Positions 7,773-16,147 of a stretch of 64,000 nt of DNA are shown here, one piece after another. Numbering within the stretch: position 1 is the stretch's first letter; each line of letters starts with the position of its first letter. Both the position numbers and the translations under genes were made by a program. Source of the stretch: Lientehia hominis (GTDB lineage: Bacteria > Bacillota > Clostridia > Lachnospirales > Lachnospiraceae); contig NZ_JAJNOR010000001.1 of assembly GCF_021044755.1 (NCBI RefSeq), forward strand, positions 975,848 through 1,039,847. The letters run 5' to 3'. The notes beneath the pieces were generated by a model, which had not been told where the DNA came from, did no database searches, and saw only the letters and a list, made by a program, of their open reading frames with translations.

Positions 7773-8417
7773 ATGGAGAGAAATAAGTTTCTTTTTGCTT
7801 TGGTTATTATAGCTGCATCAGTTACGATAAGTTCTTGTGAAAATAAAGAATCAAATATTATGGACACGGAAAAGGAAACAGGAAATCTTTCGGCGGAGAA
7901 TGAGCAGGCATGGGAAGGATGTTATCAGTACAAGGAATTGGTCCGGCCTGGAAAAGAGTTCATAGTGGGGCCGAAGGTACTAGATTATGAGACAGATTAC
8001 TATGAAAATGCAGTATATGTAGTATCGAAAGAGGAAACTCGTTTCTATTGTGAATCCCGGGCTGATGAGGATGGTTTTACAGACGGATTTCTCAAATATG
8101 CCGATGATTTTGATGAAACGGTTTTGGATGAGGAACTTGCGGAGACTTTGAATTACTGTTTCTTAAAATTTCGGGAGACAGAGTTCAATAAATTAGAAGC
8201 AGACTTTAAAGGTTCAGAAGAAGCGTGGTCATTGTTCTCTGATCCTGACTTGAAATTTGATATGGAGGATTTTATTGGAAATAAAGTTCGCTTATATCCT
8301 TCAGGAAGTGAATTATGCCGTCTGTTGGAATGTTGGATTGTAGCAGGAGAAGGGAAAATCTATGTTGTAAAGCGGACAGATGTTACAATGTGGGAGAGGT
8401 ATGGCGCGGATAAATGA
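7773..8417 (+). CDS. Putative lipoprotein of unknown function
   Basis: The 214-residue product starts at the ATG at 7773. It has a short basic head, a hydrophobic segment and a lipobox ISSC about 20 residues in, so it should be lipid-anchored on the outer face of the membrane. The mature part is acidic, rich in Glu and Asp, without a domain I recognise. It follows the secreted Cys/His protein by 11 bases with AAGG as a weak site, so the two are probably translated from one transcript. Being AT-rich like its partner, it belongs to the inserted island. It could be an immunity or anchoring partner, but that is speculation. Confidence 0.65.
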   Translation: MERNKFLFALVIIAASVTISSCENKESNIMDTEKETGNLSAENEQAWEGCYQYKELVRPGKEFIVGPKVLDYETDYYENAVYVVSKEETRFYCESRADEDGFTDGFLKYADDFDETVLDEELAETLNYCFLKFRETEFNKLEADFKGSEEAWSLFSDPDLKFDMEDFIGNKVRLYPSGSELCRLLECWIVAGEGKIYVVKRTDVTMWERYGADK

Positions 8418-8484
8418 CAAAACCGAGAAGAGTAAATTAATTCTTGGATGGATAGATACCAAATGTGAATCTATACCTTTGAAG

Positions 8485-9192
8485 ATCATTTTTAGCTAAT
8501 TCCGACTAAGCTCCGGTTAAGCACCGACAGGAGTTCCGGTCCGTCACGATTTCGGTTCGCTGGCGATGCAGGGGCCGCTTTATCCCTGCTCCGGCAGTAC
8601 CGCTCACATGTCGACAGGAAATCTTTATGATTTCCTGTCTCCTGTTCCCTCAGAAACGGAATCGGATTTTCCGTTTCTGCCTCCCTCCGCCTGGGAAACA
8701 CCGGCCGCTGCTCTGCAGCGCTCTCCTTTAGGCCGGCCCGGAATCCTTCTGCCGGTGCCCTGCCTGCCGCACTGTACTGGACAAATTTCATTTCATAGAT
8801 TTCAGAAAAGGAGTGGATGGACACACGGCCCGCGCGCCTTACGGCAGCGGGCCGCGGTGAGCCGCCTCAATGGCTTTCAGAACAAGTGAGCGCTTATTTC
8901 GGTGCGGAAGAAAAAGCAGGAGGAACGATCCGCTTCCATCGTAAGGGGAGCGCCGCAGGGACGTTAGCAGAATCTTCCCGGCCGCAGGGAGGCAAAAATC
9001 GCATATCATGCGGATTTTTGTTGGAATCTGACATGGAAAAATATCGATTTATCCATGTCAGTTGGAAAGGACCGGCCGGAGGCCGCAAAGATTCTGGTTA
9101 CGGCTGCCAGCGAGCTGCCTTGATGGAAGCGGATTTCCTCCTGCCCTACAAATCTGACCAAGAAAACTTGTTTGAAAGATCTTTAAAGGTAT
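8485..9192. repeat. 708-base hairpin-rich dispersed repeat, copy 1
   Basis: This stretch matches 55250-55957 over its whole length in the same orientation, at roughly 85% identity by eye. Both copies keep the same hairpins: GGAAATC/GATTTCC near 8620, AGAAACGGAA/TTCCGTTTCT near 8665, CGGCCCGC/GCGGGCCG near 8830, AAAAATCGCAT/ATGCGGATTTTT near 9000 and CTGACATGGA/TCCATGTCAG near 9040. Frames on both strands exist but their differences do not look like codon-wise conservation. It fills the gap between the lipoprotein and truA. It may be a non-autonomous mobile element or a large structured RNA. Confidence 0.85.
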
Positions 9193-9269
9193 GCATTCAA
9201 AAAAGCGAAAACGCGTAATCACACATCTTTCACCTCTTCACATTTTTACAGCTGTTAAAAACCAGGCTG

Positions 9270-9340
9270 CACTATATAGGGTGTGTCAATGCTTTTTTGT
9301 CCGTTTTTTGAATGATTTTCCAGCCCTGGAGGTCTCCTGA
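9270..9340. repeat. Right direct repeat, present-day truA 3' end
   Basis: This is the partner of 6202-6272, differing at two positions only. It supplies the last 22 codons and stop of truA. Together the two copies bracket a block of about 3.07 kb and look like the left and right junctions of a site-specific insertion. Confidence 0.9.
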
Positions 9341-10324
9341 GGCCGCCGGACACAGATGATACGGTCCTGCCGTCTCCTCACCGTTACCGGCGTTTTCCTC
9401 CCGCACCCACAGCTCCTCGGCGCCGTCGCGGAAAGCCTGTTTCGCGGTCCGGACAATCATCCGCTCCCTCTCCTCTTCACGGCAGGAGTGGATGACCATA
9501 TAGACCCTCCTCTTCTCTTCCAGCTCCGCCTGATACAAGGAATAGTCGATCCAGCGGTTGGTGTTCCGCAAAAGCGGCTCCGGCTTTTTCCCAGGCAGAA
9601 TGGAAATCAGCGTCAGGCCCATGGCCGGAGCTTTGACCCCGGCCATCCTCCTGTCTCTGGCATTTAATATCTCCTCCATATGGCCGGGAGGATAAGCGCC
9701 CCGCCCAACCTCAATCAAGGTCCCTGCGATGATCCGTACCATATTGTACAGGAACCCGTTTCCGGTCAGACAGATCGTGATCATGTCGCCGTCCTTCGTC
9801 ACCGAAGCCTCATATATCTTCCGAATCGTATCCTCCGCCTGGCTGCCCGCCGAACAAAAACTTGAAAAATCGTGCTCTCCCACCAGGCAGACCGCCGCCT
9901 CCTGCATCTTCTCCACATCCAGAGGCCAATGGACAAAATAGGAATCCCGTCTTCTGACCGGGTTCGGAAACCGGCGGTTCAGTATCTGGTATTCATATGT
10001 TTTTAAAGAATTGCACTTTCTGGGATGATAAAAAGCATCCACTTCTTCTGAAGACTGCACAACAATATCCTCCGGCAGCCTCTGGTTCACCGCATAGCAG
10101 ATCTTTTCCGGAGGAATCTTCGTTTCTGTATCAAATACGGCAATATTACCGAGAGCATGTACACCGGAATCTGTCCGGCTGGCTCCGATCACATGGATAT
10201 CCTCCCCTGTCAGCTCCGACAAGGCTTTGTTGAGCACTTCTTCAATGGTCACTCCGTTGGGCTGGTACTGCCAGCCGCAGTATTTGGTGCCGTCGTAAGC
10301 CACCGTAAGCTTGATCCGCTTCAC
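9272..10324 (-). CDS. truA: tRNA pseudouridine synthase A with C-terminal extension
   Basis: TruA converts uridines 38-40 in the anticodon arm of tRNAs to pseudouridine. The catalytic Asp52 lies in GASRTDSGVHALGN, and the tRNA-binding motifs KTYEYQI and GNGFLYNMVRIIAG are intact. A typical TruA ends near residue 250; this one has 350, with about 100 extra residues that are charged and not familiar to me. The start is a GTG at 10324 after AAAGGAGG. It follows ecfT by 31 bases, as in many Firmicutes. The last 22 codons lie in the 71-base direct repeat, and the displaced copy at 6202-6272 shows that the extension predates the island. Confidence 0.95.
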   Translation of the reverse strand: MKRIKLTVAYDGTKYCGWQYQPNGVTIEEVLNKALSELTGEDIHVIGASRTDSGVHALGNIAVFDTETKIPPEKICYAVNQRLPEDIVVQSSEEVDAFYHPRKCNSLKTYEYQILNRRFPNPVRRRDSYFVHWPLDVEKMQEAAVCLVGEHDFSSFCSAGSQAEDTIRKIYEASVTKDGDMITICLTGNGFLYNMVRIIAGTLIEVGRGAYPPGHMEEILNARDRRMAGVKAPAMGLTLISILPGKKPEPLLRNTNRWIDYSLYQAELEEKRRVYMVIHSCREEERERMIVRTAKQAFRDGAEELWVREENAGNGEETAGPYHLCPAASGDLQGWKIIQKTDKKALTHPI

Positions 10325-10355
10325 AGGACCGGCCTCCTTTCCTGTACAACCGGTA

Positions 10356-11156
10356 TTATAAGAAAATCTTCAGCAGGATGATACACAGAAGAAATCCCAG
10401 CAGGACCAGATAAGCGGCCCGGTCCCCCGCCGCGTACCGGAGAGGTTTCATTTTTGTCCGCCCTTCTCCGCCATGATAACATCTCGCTTCCATGGCCATG
10501 GCCAGGTCAGACGCTCTTCGGAAAGCAGAGATAAAAAGAGGCACAAGGAGAGGGATCATCGCCTTAGCTTTTTTTATCAGTCCGCCAGATTCAAAATCCG
10601 CTCCTCTGGCCATCTGCGCCTTCATGATCTTATCCGTTTCCTCCACCAGAATAGGAATGAAACGGAGAGCGATGGACATCATCATCGCAATCTCATGGAC
10701 CGGCACCCGCACCACCTTCAGAAAGCGAAGGCTCCGCTCCAGTCCGTCGGTCAGCTGATTCGGCGTAGTCGTAAAGGTCAGCAGAGAAGTCCCCATTACC
10801 AGAAAAATCAGCCGTACTGCCATCATACCTGAACGTGAAAGGCCTTCACGGGTAATCTTAAAGACCCAGAATTGAACGAGGACTTCGCCGCTTGTCAGGA
10901 ATAGGTTGAACACCACGCTGAACAAAAGCAGGAAAATCACCGGCTTCAGTCCTTTTACGATATGCTTCACCGGCACTCTGGAGAGCCGGATCGTGCCGAA
11001 CAGGAATACTGCTGCCAGGATATAGCAGAAAAGATTGTCCGCCGCAAAAAGGGCGGCGATCAGCACAAGCGTTCCAAACAGCTTTGTTCTGGGGTCCAGT
11101 TTATGGACAGGAGACTGTACCGGATAATACTGGCCCAAAGTAATATCTCTCATCAT
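10356..11156 (-). CDS. ecfT: Energy-coupling factor transporter membrane subunit EcfT
   Basis: The 266-residue protein has about five membrane segments and the coupling-helix motifs typical of EcfT (ARGADFESGG and, earlier, RVPVHEIAMMMS). EcfT links the two EcfA ATPases to exchangeable substrate-binding S components for vitamins and metals. It starts six bases after ecfA2 ends and is followed by truA, the standard ecfA1-ecfA2-ecfT-truA order. Confidence 0.96.
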   Translation of the reverse strand: MMRDITLGQYYPVQSPVHKLDPRTKLFGTLVLIAALFAADNLFCYILAAVFLFGTIRLSRVPVKHIVKGLKPVIFLLLFSVVFNLFLTSGEVLVQFWVFKITREGLSRSGMMAVRLIFLVMGTSLLTFTTTPNQLTDGLERSLRFLKVVRVPVHEIAMMMSIALRFIPILVEETDKIMKAQMARGADFESGGLIKKAKAMIPLLVPLFISAFRRASDLAMAMEARCYHGGEGRTKMKPLRYAAGDRAAYLVLLGFLLCIILLKIFL

Positions 11157-11162
11157 GAGCGT

Positions 11163-12023
11163 TTATTTCTCTCTTTCTTTACCAAGAGTGCAGAGAATCG
11201 CTTCTTCTGCCTCTTCCACGGTAATCACGTCTGTCTTCATGGGAAATCCCGCATCCTTTAAAGCATGGGCAATATAAGTCACCTGCGGTGCCGCAAGTCC
11301 CATCTGCTCCAGCTCTTTATAATGTGCGAACACTGCTTTCGGCATATCGTTGAAAACCAGTTCCCCGTGATTCATCACCATGATTCTGTCCACATATTTC
11401 GCCACATCCTCCATGCTGTGGGATACCAGGATGACGGTCATCCCCTGTTCCCGGTGCAGCCTCACGACCTGCCCCAGAATCTCATCCCGCCCTTTGGGAT
11501 CCAGCCCAGCCGTCGGTTCATCCAGTATGAGCACCTCCGGCTTCATGGCCAGCACTCCGGCGATGGCCACTCTCCTCTTTTCCCCTCCCGACAGCTCAAA
11601 GGGAGACTTCTTATAATAGCTCTCTCCGATTCCGACCAGGGACAGAGCCTCTTTCGCCCGTTCCTCCGTCTCCTCTTTGGAAAGCCCCTGGTTCTTCGGC
11701 CCGAAGCACACGTCTGTGAAGACATCCACTTCAAAAAGCTGGTGCTCAGGATACTGGAACACAAGTCCTACCTTGCTCCGCAGCTCCTTCATGGAAAATC
11801 CTTCCGCATAAATGCTGCTTCCGTTATATCGGATATCACCAGAGGTAGCCCTCATCAATCCGTTCAGATGCTGGATCAGCGTGGATTTGCCTGATCCGGT
11901 ATGTCCGATCAGTCCGATGAATTCACCATCCTGTATCTCCAGGTTCACATCATGCAGGGCATCCGTCTCCATGGGTGTCCCTTCGCTGTATTTGTACTCC
12001 ACATGCTCCAATATAATTGCCAT
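11163..12023 (-). CDS. ecfA2: Energy-coupling factor ATPase EcfA2
   Basis: An ABC ATPase of 286 residues: Walker A GHTGSGKST near residue 41, Q-loop VFQYPEHQLFE, signature LSGGEKRRVAIAG, Walker B EVLILDEPTAGLD, and switch His in LVSHSMEDV. The Q-loop form FQYPEHQLF is characteristic of EcfA subunits. It pairs with EcfA1 to power group II ECF importers. Nine bases separate it from ecfA1, with GAGG as the binding site. Confidence 0.97.
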   Translation of the reverse strand: MAIILEHVEYKYSEGTPMETDALHDVNLEIQDGEFIGLIGHTGSGKSTLIQHLNGLMRATSGDIRYNGSSIYAEGFSMKELRSKVGLVFQYPEHQLFEVDVFTDVCFGPKNQGLSKEETEERAKEALSLVGIGESYYKKSPFELSGGEKRRVAIAGVLAMKPEVLILDEPTAGLDPKGRDEILGQVVRLHREQGMTVILVSHSMEDVAKYVDRIMVMNHGELVFNDMPKAVFAHYKELEQMGLAAPQVTYIAHALKDAGFPMKTDVITVEEAEEAILCTLGKEREK

Positions 12024-12032
12024 GTCATTTCC

Positions 12033-12899
12033 TCACTCGCTGTGCTTCCTATATGTGTCCATGATCTCTGTCACAAACTCCTCCACGGTCAGAATGCATG
12101 GCCGCATTGGCACACCCTTTTTTCTCAGCTCATAAGCCAGCTCCGTCACCTGGGGCACATCCAGCCGATATTTTTTCAACTCCTCCACGCGGCTGAAAAT
12201 CTCCTCCGGCGCTCCTTCCATGACAATCTCTCCCTCGTCCATTACGATGATCCGGTCCGCGTGAATGACTTCTTCCATATAATGGGTGATCAAAATGACC
12301 GTTATTCCCTTTTTCTCATTCAGTTCCATCACCGTGCGGATGACCTCCCGCCGCCCGTTGGGATCCAGCATGGCTGTGGGCTCGTCCAAAACGATACATT
12401 TAGGCTCCATGGCCATGACTCCCGCAATGGCCACTCTCTGTTTCTGTCCGCCTGACAGGCGGTTGGGTGAATGAGTGCGGTATGCGCTCATCCCCACTGC
12501 TTTCAGGCATTCATCGACCCGTTTCCAGATCTCATCTGTGGGCACGCCGATATTCTCCGGTCCAAATCCCACGTCTTCCTCTACCACGCTGGCGATGATC
12601 TGATTATCTGGATTTTGAAACACCATTCCGGCAGTCTGCCGGATATCCCAAAGGTTATCCTCCTCTAGAGAATCCTTACCCCCGATCCATATGGTGCCTT
12701 CAGTCGGCAGCAGCAAAGCATTCATATGTTTGGCAAGAGTGGACTTGCCCGATCCGTTATGTCCCAGGACAGCCACGAACTCTCCCTCTTTAATATCCAA
12801 GCTCACGTTCTTGACCGCTTCGCTGACTTCTTCTATTTTTTCCTCTTCATCACGTTTTATATAGTTATATACCAGATTCTTCGTCTTAATGATGCCCAT
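12033..12899 (-). CDS. ecfA1: Energy-coupling factor ATPase EcfA1
   Basis: The 288-residue ATPase has Walker [11 protein letters not shown]-loop VFQNPDNQI, signature [13 protein letters not shown], Walker [13 protein letters not shown] and the His switch LITHYMEEV. The FQNPDNQ form marks EcfA1. It is the first gene of its operon, with its own promoter about 50 bases upstream. In related genomes it often follows rplQ directly; here 25.6 kb of sugar genes intervene. Confidence 0.97.
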   Translation of the reverse strand: MGIIKTKNLVYNYIKRDEEEKIEEVSEAVKNVSLDIKEGEFVAVLGHNGSGKSTLAKHMNALLLPTEGTIWIGGKDSLEEDNLWDIRQTAGMVFQNPDNQIIASVVEEDVGFGPENIGVPTDEIWKRVDECLKAVGMSAYRTHSPNRLSGGQKQRVAIAGVMAMEPKCIVLDEPTAMLDPNGRREVIRTVMELNEKKGITVILITHYMEEVIHADRIIVMDEGEIVMEGAPEEIFSRVEELKKYRLDVPQVTELAYELRKKGVPMRPCILTVEEFVTEIMDTYRKHSE

Positions 12900-12950
12900 A
12901 AGCCACCGTCAACTTCCATCGGAATTTCGTTTACATTCTTTCAGACCCTT

Positions 12951-12979
12951 ATTGTACTCGATTCCCTATGAAAAATCAA
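12951..12979 (-). promoter_or_regulatory. Promoter of ecfA1-ecfA2-ecfT-truA
   Basis: TTGATT (12974-12979) and TACAAT (12951-12956) are 17 bases apart on the minus strand, about 52 bases before the ecfA1 start. It gives the ecf operon its own transcription now that it is detached from rplQ. Confidence 0.75.
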
Positions 12980-13003
12980 GAACAATGTATACCTCCTGCC
13001 CTT

Positions 13004-14206
13004 TCACTCCAGAGTCTGCGGCGCAATAGGCTGTAGAAGCTTACCCCGCCGGATATACTGCTCCAGCACCAGGTTGGCGCTACTCACGGCTTCTTTATCC
13101 TCAGGCAGCATTGTCACCAGAATCTCTGCTCTGCCTCTGCCTTCTATCGCCTGCTCTCTCACCTTTTTCCGCAGGGCGCTCAGGAGCAGCTCCGGCTTGT
13201 AGATGATTTCCCCATTCAGCACCACCGCCTGGATATCCAGAATATTGACCATATTTACGATCAGCGACGACAGATAGCCCGCCTCTTCCCCTATGGCAGA
13301 TAGGCCGGCTTCGTCACCGGCCTCGGCAAGATGCACAATCTCTCTCCAGCTGTCAAGTCTCCCGTCTTTTTTCTCTGCAGCTTTCACGATATTGGGGATG
13401 GACGCATATAACTCGGCGCATCCTGTATTCCCACAGCTGCATTTTGGCCCGTGAATATCAATGGTCATATGCCCGAACTCACTTCCTCCTCCTTCCGGCC
13501 ACAGGCTTCCTCCCAGGATCAGGCCTCCTCCCAGTCCGTTATCCACCAAAAGCTCCAGAAAGTTTTCATATTTCCCTTTCAGCCCAAACCGGTTCTCTGC
13601 CAGAGCATAAGCGCTGGCGTTCTGCTCCAGGAAAACAGGACAGGAAAATTCCTTCCTATAATAATCCGCTATCTCCACACCCTGCCAAAGCGGGAAATTC
13701 GGCGGATTCAATATCTGCCCTCTCCTGCTGTTGAGCGGCCCCGGCGCCATGATTCCCATTCCCAGAAGTTCTCCCTCCGGTTTTTTCTCCCTTATCATGG
13801 CCTGTATTCGTTCCGCAAAAAAACCCATTGCCTCTCTGCTGTCTCCGTCGACACCGGCTCCCCTATACCGCTCCGATATGAGCGGTTGTCCGGAAAAATC
13901 ACACAGTGCCAGTGTGGCACAGTTTCGTTCCAGGCACAGGCTTATGATATGATAACGGGAACCATTGAGACCCACAGCCACAGGCTTTCGGCCTACGGAG
14001 CCCGCCACAGGGTCATATTCCCGGACCAGCCCTTCTTCCAGCAGTTCGTCCATGATTCTGCTCACACCCGCTCTGGTCAGTCCTGTCCTCCTGGAGAGCT
14101 CCGCTCTGGAAAGAGGTTCCCTGCTGATATGATCCAGAATCCTTCCCCTGTTGTTGTATTTCATTTCTTCCGCATTGATCGTCGTCCGCGCTCGCATCTC
14201 CACCAT
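13004..14206 (-). CDS. ROK family transcriptional regulator
   Basis: The 400-residue protein joins an N-terminal winged helix (SRAELSRRTGLTRAGVSRIM) to a ROK sugar-kinase-like domain. That domain carries GIMAPGPLN, DNGLGGG and the zinc-binding CSCGNTGCAE. This is the XylR/NagC type of repressor, released from DNA by a sugar or sugar phosphate. The start is uncertain between ATGs at 14206, 14197 and 14164. It is transcribed away from a D-lyxose-isomerase-like gene, and a perfect 19-base palindrome lies between the two starts, so it probably controls that gene and perhaps itself. Confidence 0.9.
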   Translation of the reverse strand: MVEMRARTTINAEEMKYNNRGRILDHISREPLSRAELSRRTGLTRAGVSRIMDELLEEGLVREYDPVAGSVGRKPVAVGLNGSRYHIISLCLERNCATLALCDFSGQPLISERYRGAGVDGDSREAMGFFAERIQAMIREKKPEGELLGMGIMAPGPLNSRRGQILNPPNFPLWQGVEIADYYRKEFSCPVFLEQNASAYALAENRFGLKGKYENFLELLVDNGLGGGLILGGSLWPEGGGSEFGHMTIDIHGPKCSCGNTGCAELYASIPNIVKAAEKKDGRLDSWREIVHLAEAGDEAGLSAIGEEAGYLSSLIVNMVNILDIQAVVLNGEIIYKPELLLSALRKKVREQAIEGRGRAEILVTMLPEDKEAVSSANLVLEQYIRRGKLLQPIAPQTLE

Positions 14207-14290
14207 CCACTTATTTTCATTGCCGCATTATACATATGTTCCAATTTTCTGTCAATTTTAATACTATTTTTGCATAAACTCTCCATCCAT

Positions 14291-14332
14291 TTGTCAATTC
14301 AATTGACAATCAATTCCTTCCCATGATATAGT
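14291..14332 (+). promoter_or_regulatory. Palindromic operator overlapping the promoter of the isomerase gene
   Basis: The palindrome TTGTCAATT-C-AATTGACAA spans 14291-14309. Its right arm contains a perfect TTGACA (14303-14308), 18 bases before TATAGT (14327-14332). A repressor bound here would cover the -35. The left arm also presents TTGACA to the minus strand, but I see no good -10 there for the ROK gene. Confidence 0.7.
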
Positions 14333-14383
14333 TGTCTTAACTATATTTACCATAAAAAGTCATACTTCAGGAGGAATTCTGCC

Positions 14384-15073
14384 ATGAAACGTTCTGAGAT
14401 CAACAAGGCGATCAAAGCCATGGAGGCTCTCATAAAAGAGCACCGTTTTGAGCTCCCCCCCTTCTTCGGCTGGACACCGGAGGAATGGAAGGGCAAAGAT
14501 CACGAATACGATGAGATCCGTGACAACATGCTTGGATGGGATATCACCGATTACGGGGAAGGGCATTTTGATACCCTTGGCTTTTCCCTCGTCACCATCC
14601 GCAACGGAAACCAGCATAAAAAGGATCAATATCCCAAAGTTTATGCCGAAAAGCTTCTGATGGTAAACGAAGGGCAGTACGCCCCGATGCATTTTCACTG
14701 GACTAAGATGGAGGATATCATCAACCGCGGCGGCGGAAACGTTTTGATCCGCGTATATATGGCCGACCGGAATGATGAGGGAAAATATTCGGACGAGGAT
14801 GTGACTGTCCATACCGACGGACGCAGATACACCGTCCCCGCCGGCACCCAGGTCCGCTTAAAGCCCGGAGAAAGCATTACCATTTATCCGTATATGTATC
14901 ACGATTTCAGTGTAGAATCCGGAACTGGCGCCGTATTGATCGGAGAAGTCTCCATGTGCAATGATGACAATACGGACAACCGCTTTTACGAAAAACTGGG
15001 CCGTTTTCCTACCATCGAAGAGGATGAAGCGCCTTACCGCCTGCTCTGCAATGAATATCCCAAAGCAGAATAA
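14384..15073 (+). CDS. D-lyxose/D-mannose isomerase-type cupin (paralogue 1)
   Basis: This 229-residue protein belongs to the D-lyxose ketol-isomerase family. The cupin metal ligands are visible as His103, His105 and Glu110 in MHFHWTKMEDIINRGGG, and His173 in YMYHDF. Known members interconvert D-lyxose with D-xylulose and D-mannose with D-fructose using manganese. The start has AGGAGG nine bases upstream. It stands alone, divergent from the ROK regulator and probably controlled by it through the palindrome over its -35. A second, diverged copy is at 30320. Confidence 0.9.
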   Translation: MKRSEINKAIKAMEALIKEHRFELPPFFGWTPEEWKGKDHEYDEIRDNMLGWDITDYGEGHFDTLGFSLVTIRNGNQHKKDQYPKVYAEKLLMVNEGQYAPMHFHWTKMEDIINRGGGNVLIRVYMADRNDEGKYSDEDVTVHTDGRRYTVPAGTQVRLKPGESITIYPYMYHDFSVESGTGAVLIGEVSMCNDDNTDNRFYEKLGRFPTIEEDEAPYRLLCNEYPKAE

Positions 15074-15098
15074 CATCGGCACATATGTACTTTAAGGC

Positions 15099-15266
15099 TC
15101 AGCAGACCGAGGCAAAGTCGATTTTCGGCTCCTCCGCAGCAGCCTTCGGCTTCATGATCACCGGGCGGAGACCGTCGCTGCAGCTGCAGATGGCCACGCC
15201 CGGTTTTCTGATCCAGCCGCCATAGCAGAAAACTTCGTCACAGAAACCGTCCGGCCAATTCCTCAT
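15099..15266 (-). CDS. 55-residue Cys-rich small protein, translationally coupled
   Basis: The ATG at 15264-15266 overlaps the TGA of the YitT gene as ATGA. The frame runs 55 codons to a TGA at 15099. It has five cysteines (9, 14, 28, 30, 55) and a compact composition with GFCDEVFCYGGW and GVAICSCSDG, which does not look like random sequence. No family is known to me. The coupling suggests co-production with the membrane protein. Cys pairs fit a small metal-binding or disulfide protein. The alternative is a chance frame in a short gap. Confidence 0.6.
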   Translation of the reverse strand: MRNWPDGFCDEVFCYGGWIRKPGVAICSCSDGLRPVIMKPKAAAEEPKIDFASVC

Positions 15267-16147
15267 CCAAGAATATCTTTTTTCACATCCAGGGCCTTGA
15301 ACCCTTCCCCGAATACTTCATTTGTCTCCATGACCATAACAAAAGCATCACTGTCGACCTGATTTATCAGACGCCGCACTTTATACGCCTCCACTTTGGA
15401 ACAGGCGCATAAAAGTACCTCCCGCTCTTCTTTGGAATAGGTCCCGACCGCCCGGATCATCGTCGATCCCCTCTCAAAGCTCTCACCGATCCCAGCTGCG
15501 ATATCGCTTCCCCTTCCGGATATGATGATGACCAGCTTTCCCGCTCCGGTCCCGTACATGATCTTATCGATCACAATAGAAGCCATAAAAGTCGATAAAA
15601 GACCGTACAGGACCGCATCCAGCTTTCCAAATACCGGCCAGCCAAGCAGGATCACCACCAGGTCGATGCTCATGGTCACCATTCCGATGGACAGGTGGGG
15701 CCTCAAGACCTTGATAGAGATAGTAAGAAAATCCGTGCCGCCGGAAGACGAACCGTGCATATAGAAAATAGCCAGCCCGGCGCCAAGACACACGCCGGAA
15801 TACAGGGCCGCCATGATCGGGCTTCCGGTATATATGGGAAAATGGGGAAATATCACATCCAGAAATATGGTGCAGACTGCCATGGAGAAGAAGGATTTCG
15901 CCAGGAACTTCTTCCCTACAATCTTATAGCTCAGCAAAACAAGGGGCACGTTGAGCAGCAAGGTGGTCACACCTATGGGAAGGCGGAACAGATAATTGGC
16001 CATCAGGGCCAGACCGGAGATTCCTCCTGGCGCAAAATCCGCGCTTTTCGCAAAAAAATAAATCCCAAGCGCATATAAAAACCCGCCGGCCAAGTCTCCT
16101 GCCAGGCTTAAAAGGATGTCCCTGCCCTGCTTTGCTTTCAGATTCAT
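15263..16147 (-). CDS. YitT family membrane protein (DUF161/DUF2179)
   Basis: The 294-residue protein has five or six membrane segments in the first 200 residues (with FAPGGISGLALM and GSSSGGTDFL, both typical of the family). A soluble C-terminal DUF2179 domain of about 85 residues holds KLVIIISGRG and EREVLLCACSKVE. The function of YitT proteins is not established; transport is suspected. Binding site AAAGGA lies about 12 bases before the ATG. The small Cys-rich gene overlaps its stop. Confidence 0.9.
   Translation of the reverse strand: MNLKAKQGRDILLSLAGDLAGGFLYALGIYFFAKSADFAPGGISGLALMANYLFRLPIGVTTLLLNVPLVLLSYKIVGKKFLAKSFFSMAVCTIFLDVIFPHFPIYTGSPIMAALYSGVCLGAGLAIFYMHGSSSGGTDFLTISIKVLRPHLSIGMVTMSIDLVVILLGWPVFGKLDAVLYGLLSTFMASIVIDKIMYGTGAGKLVIIISGRGSDIAAGIGESFERGSTMIRAVGTYSKEEREVLLCACSKVEAYKVRRLINQVDSDAFVMVMETNEVFGEGFKALDVKKDILG

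Noticed and set aside
8485..9192. CRISPR array or tRNA cluster in the hairpin-rich repeat
   Set aside because: The hairpins differ from one another, with no regular spacers, and none folds as a cloverleaf with a tRNA-like T-arm.
13451..14326. Plus-strand 291-residue frame opposite the ROK gene
   Set aside because: It is antisense to a gene with clear ROK motifs and has no binding site.
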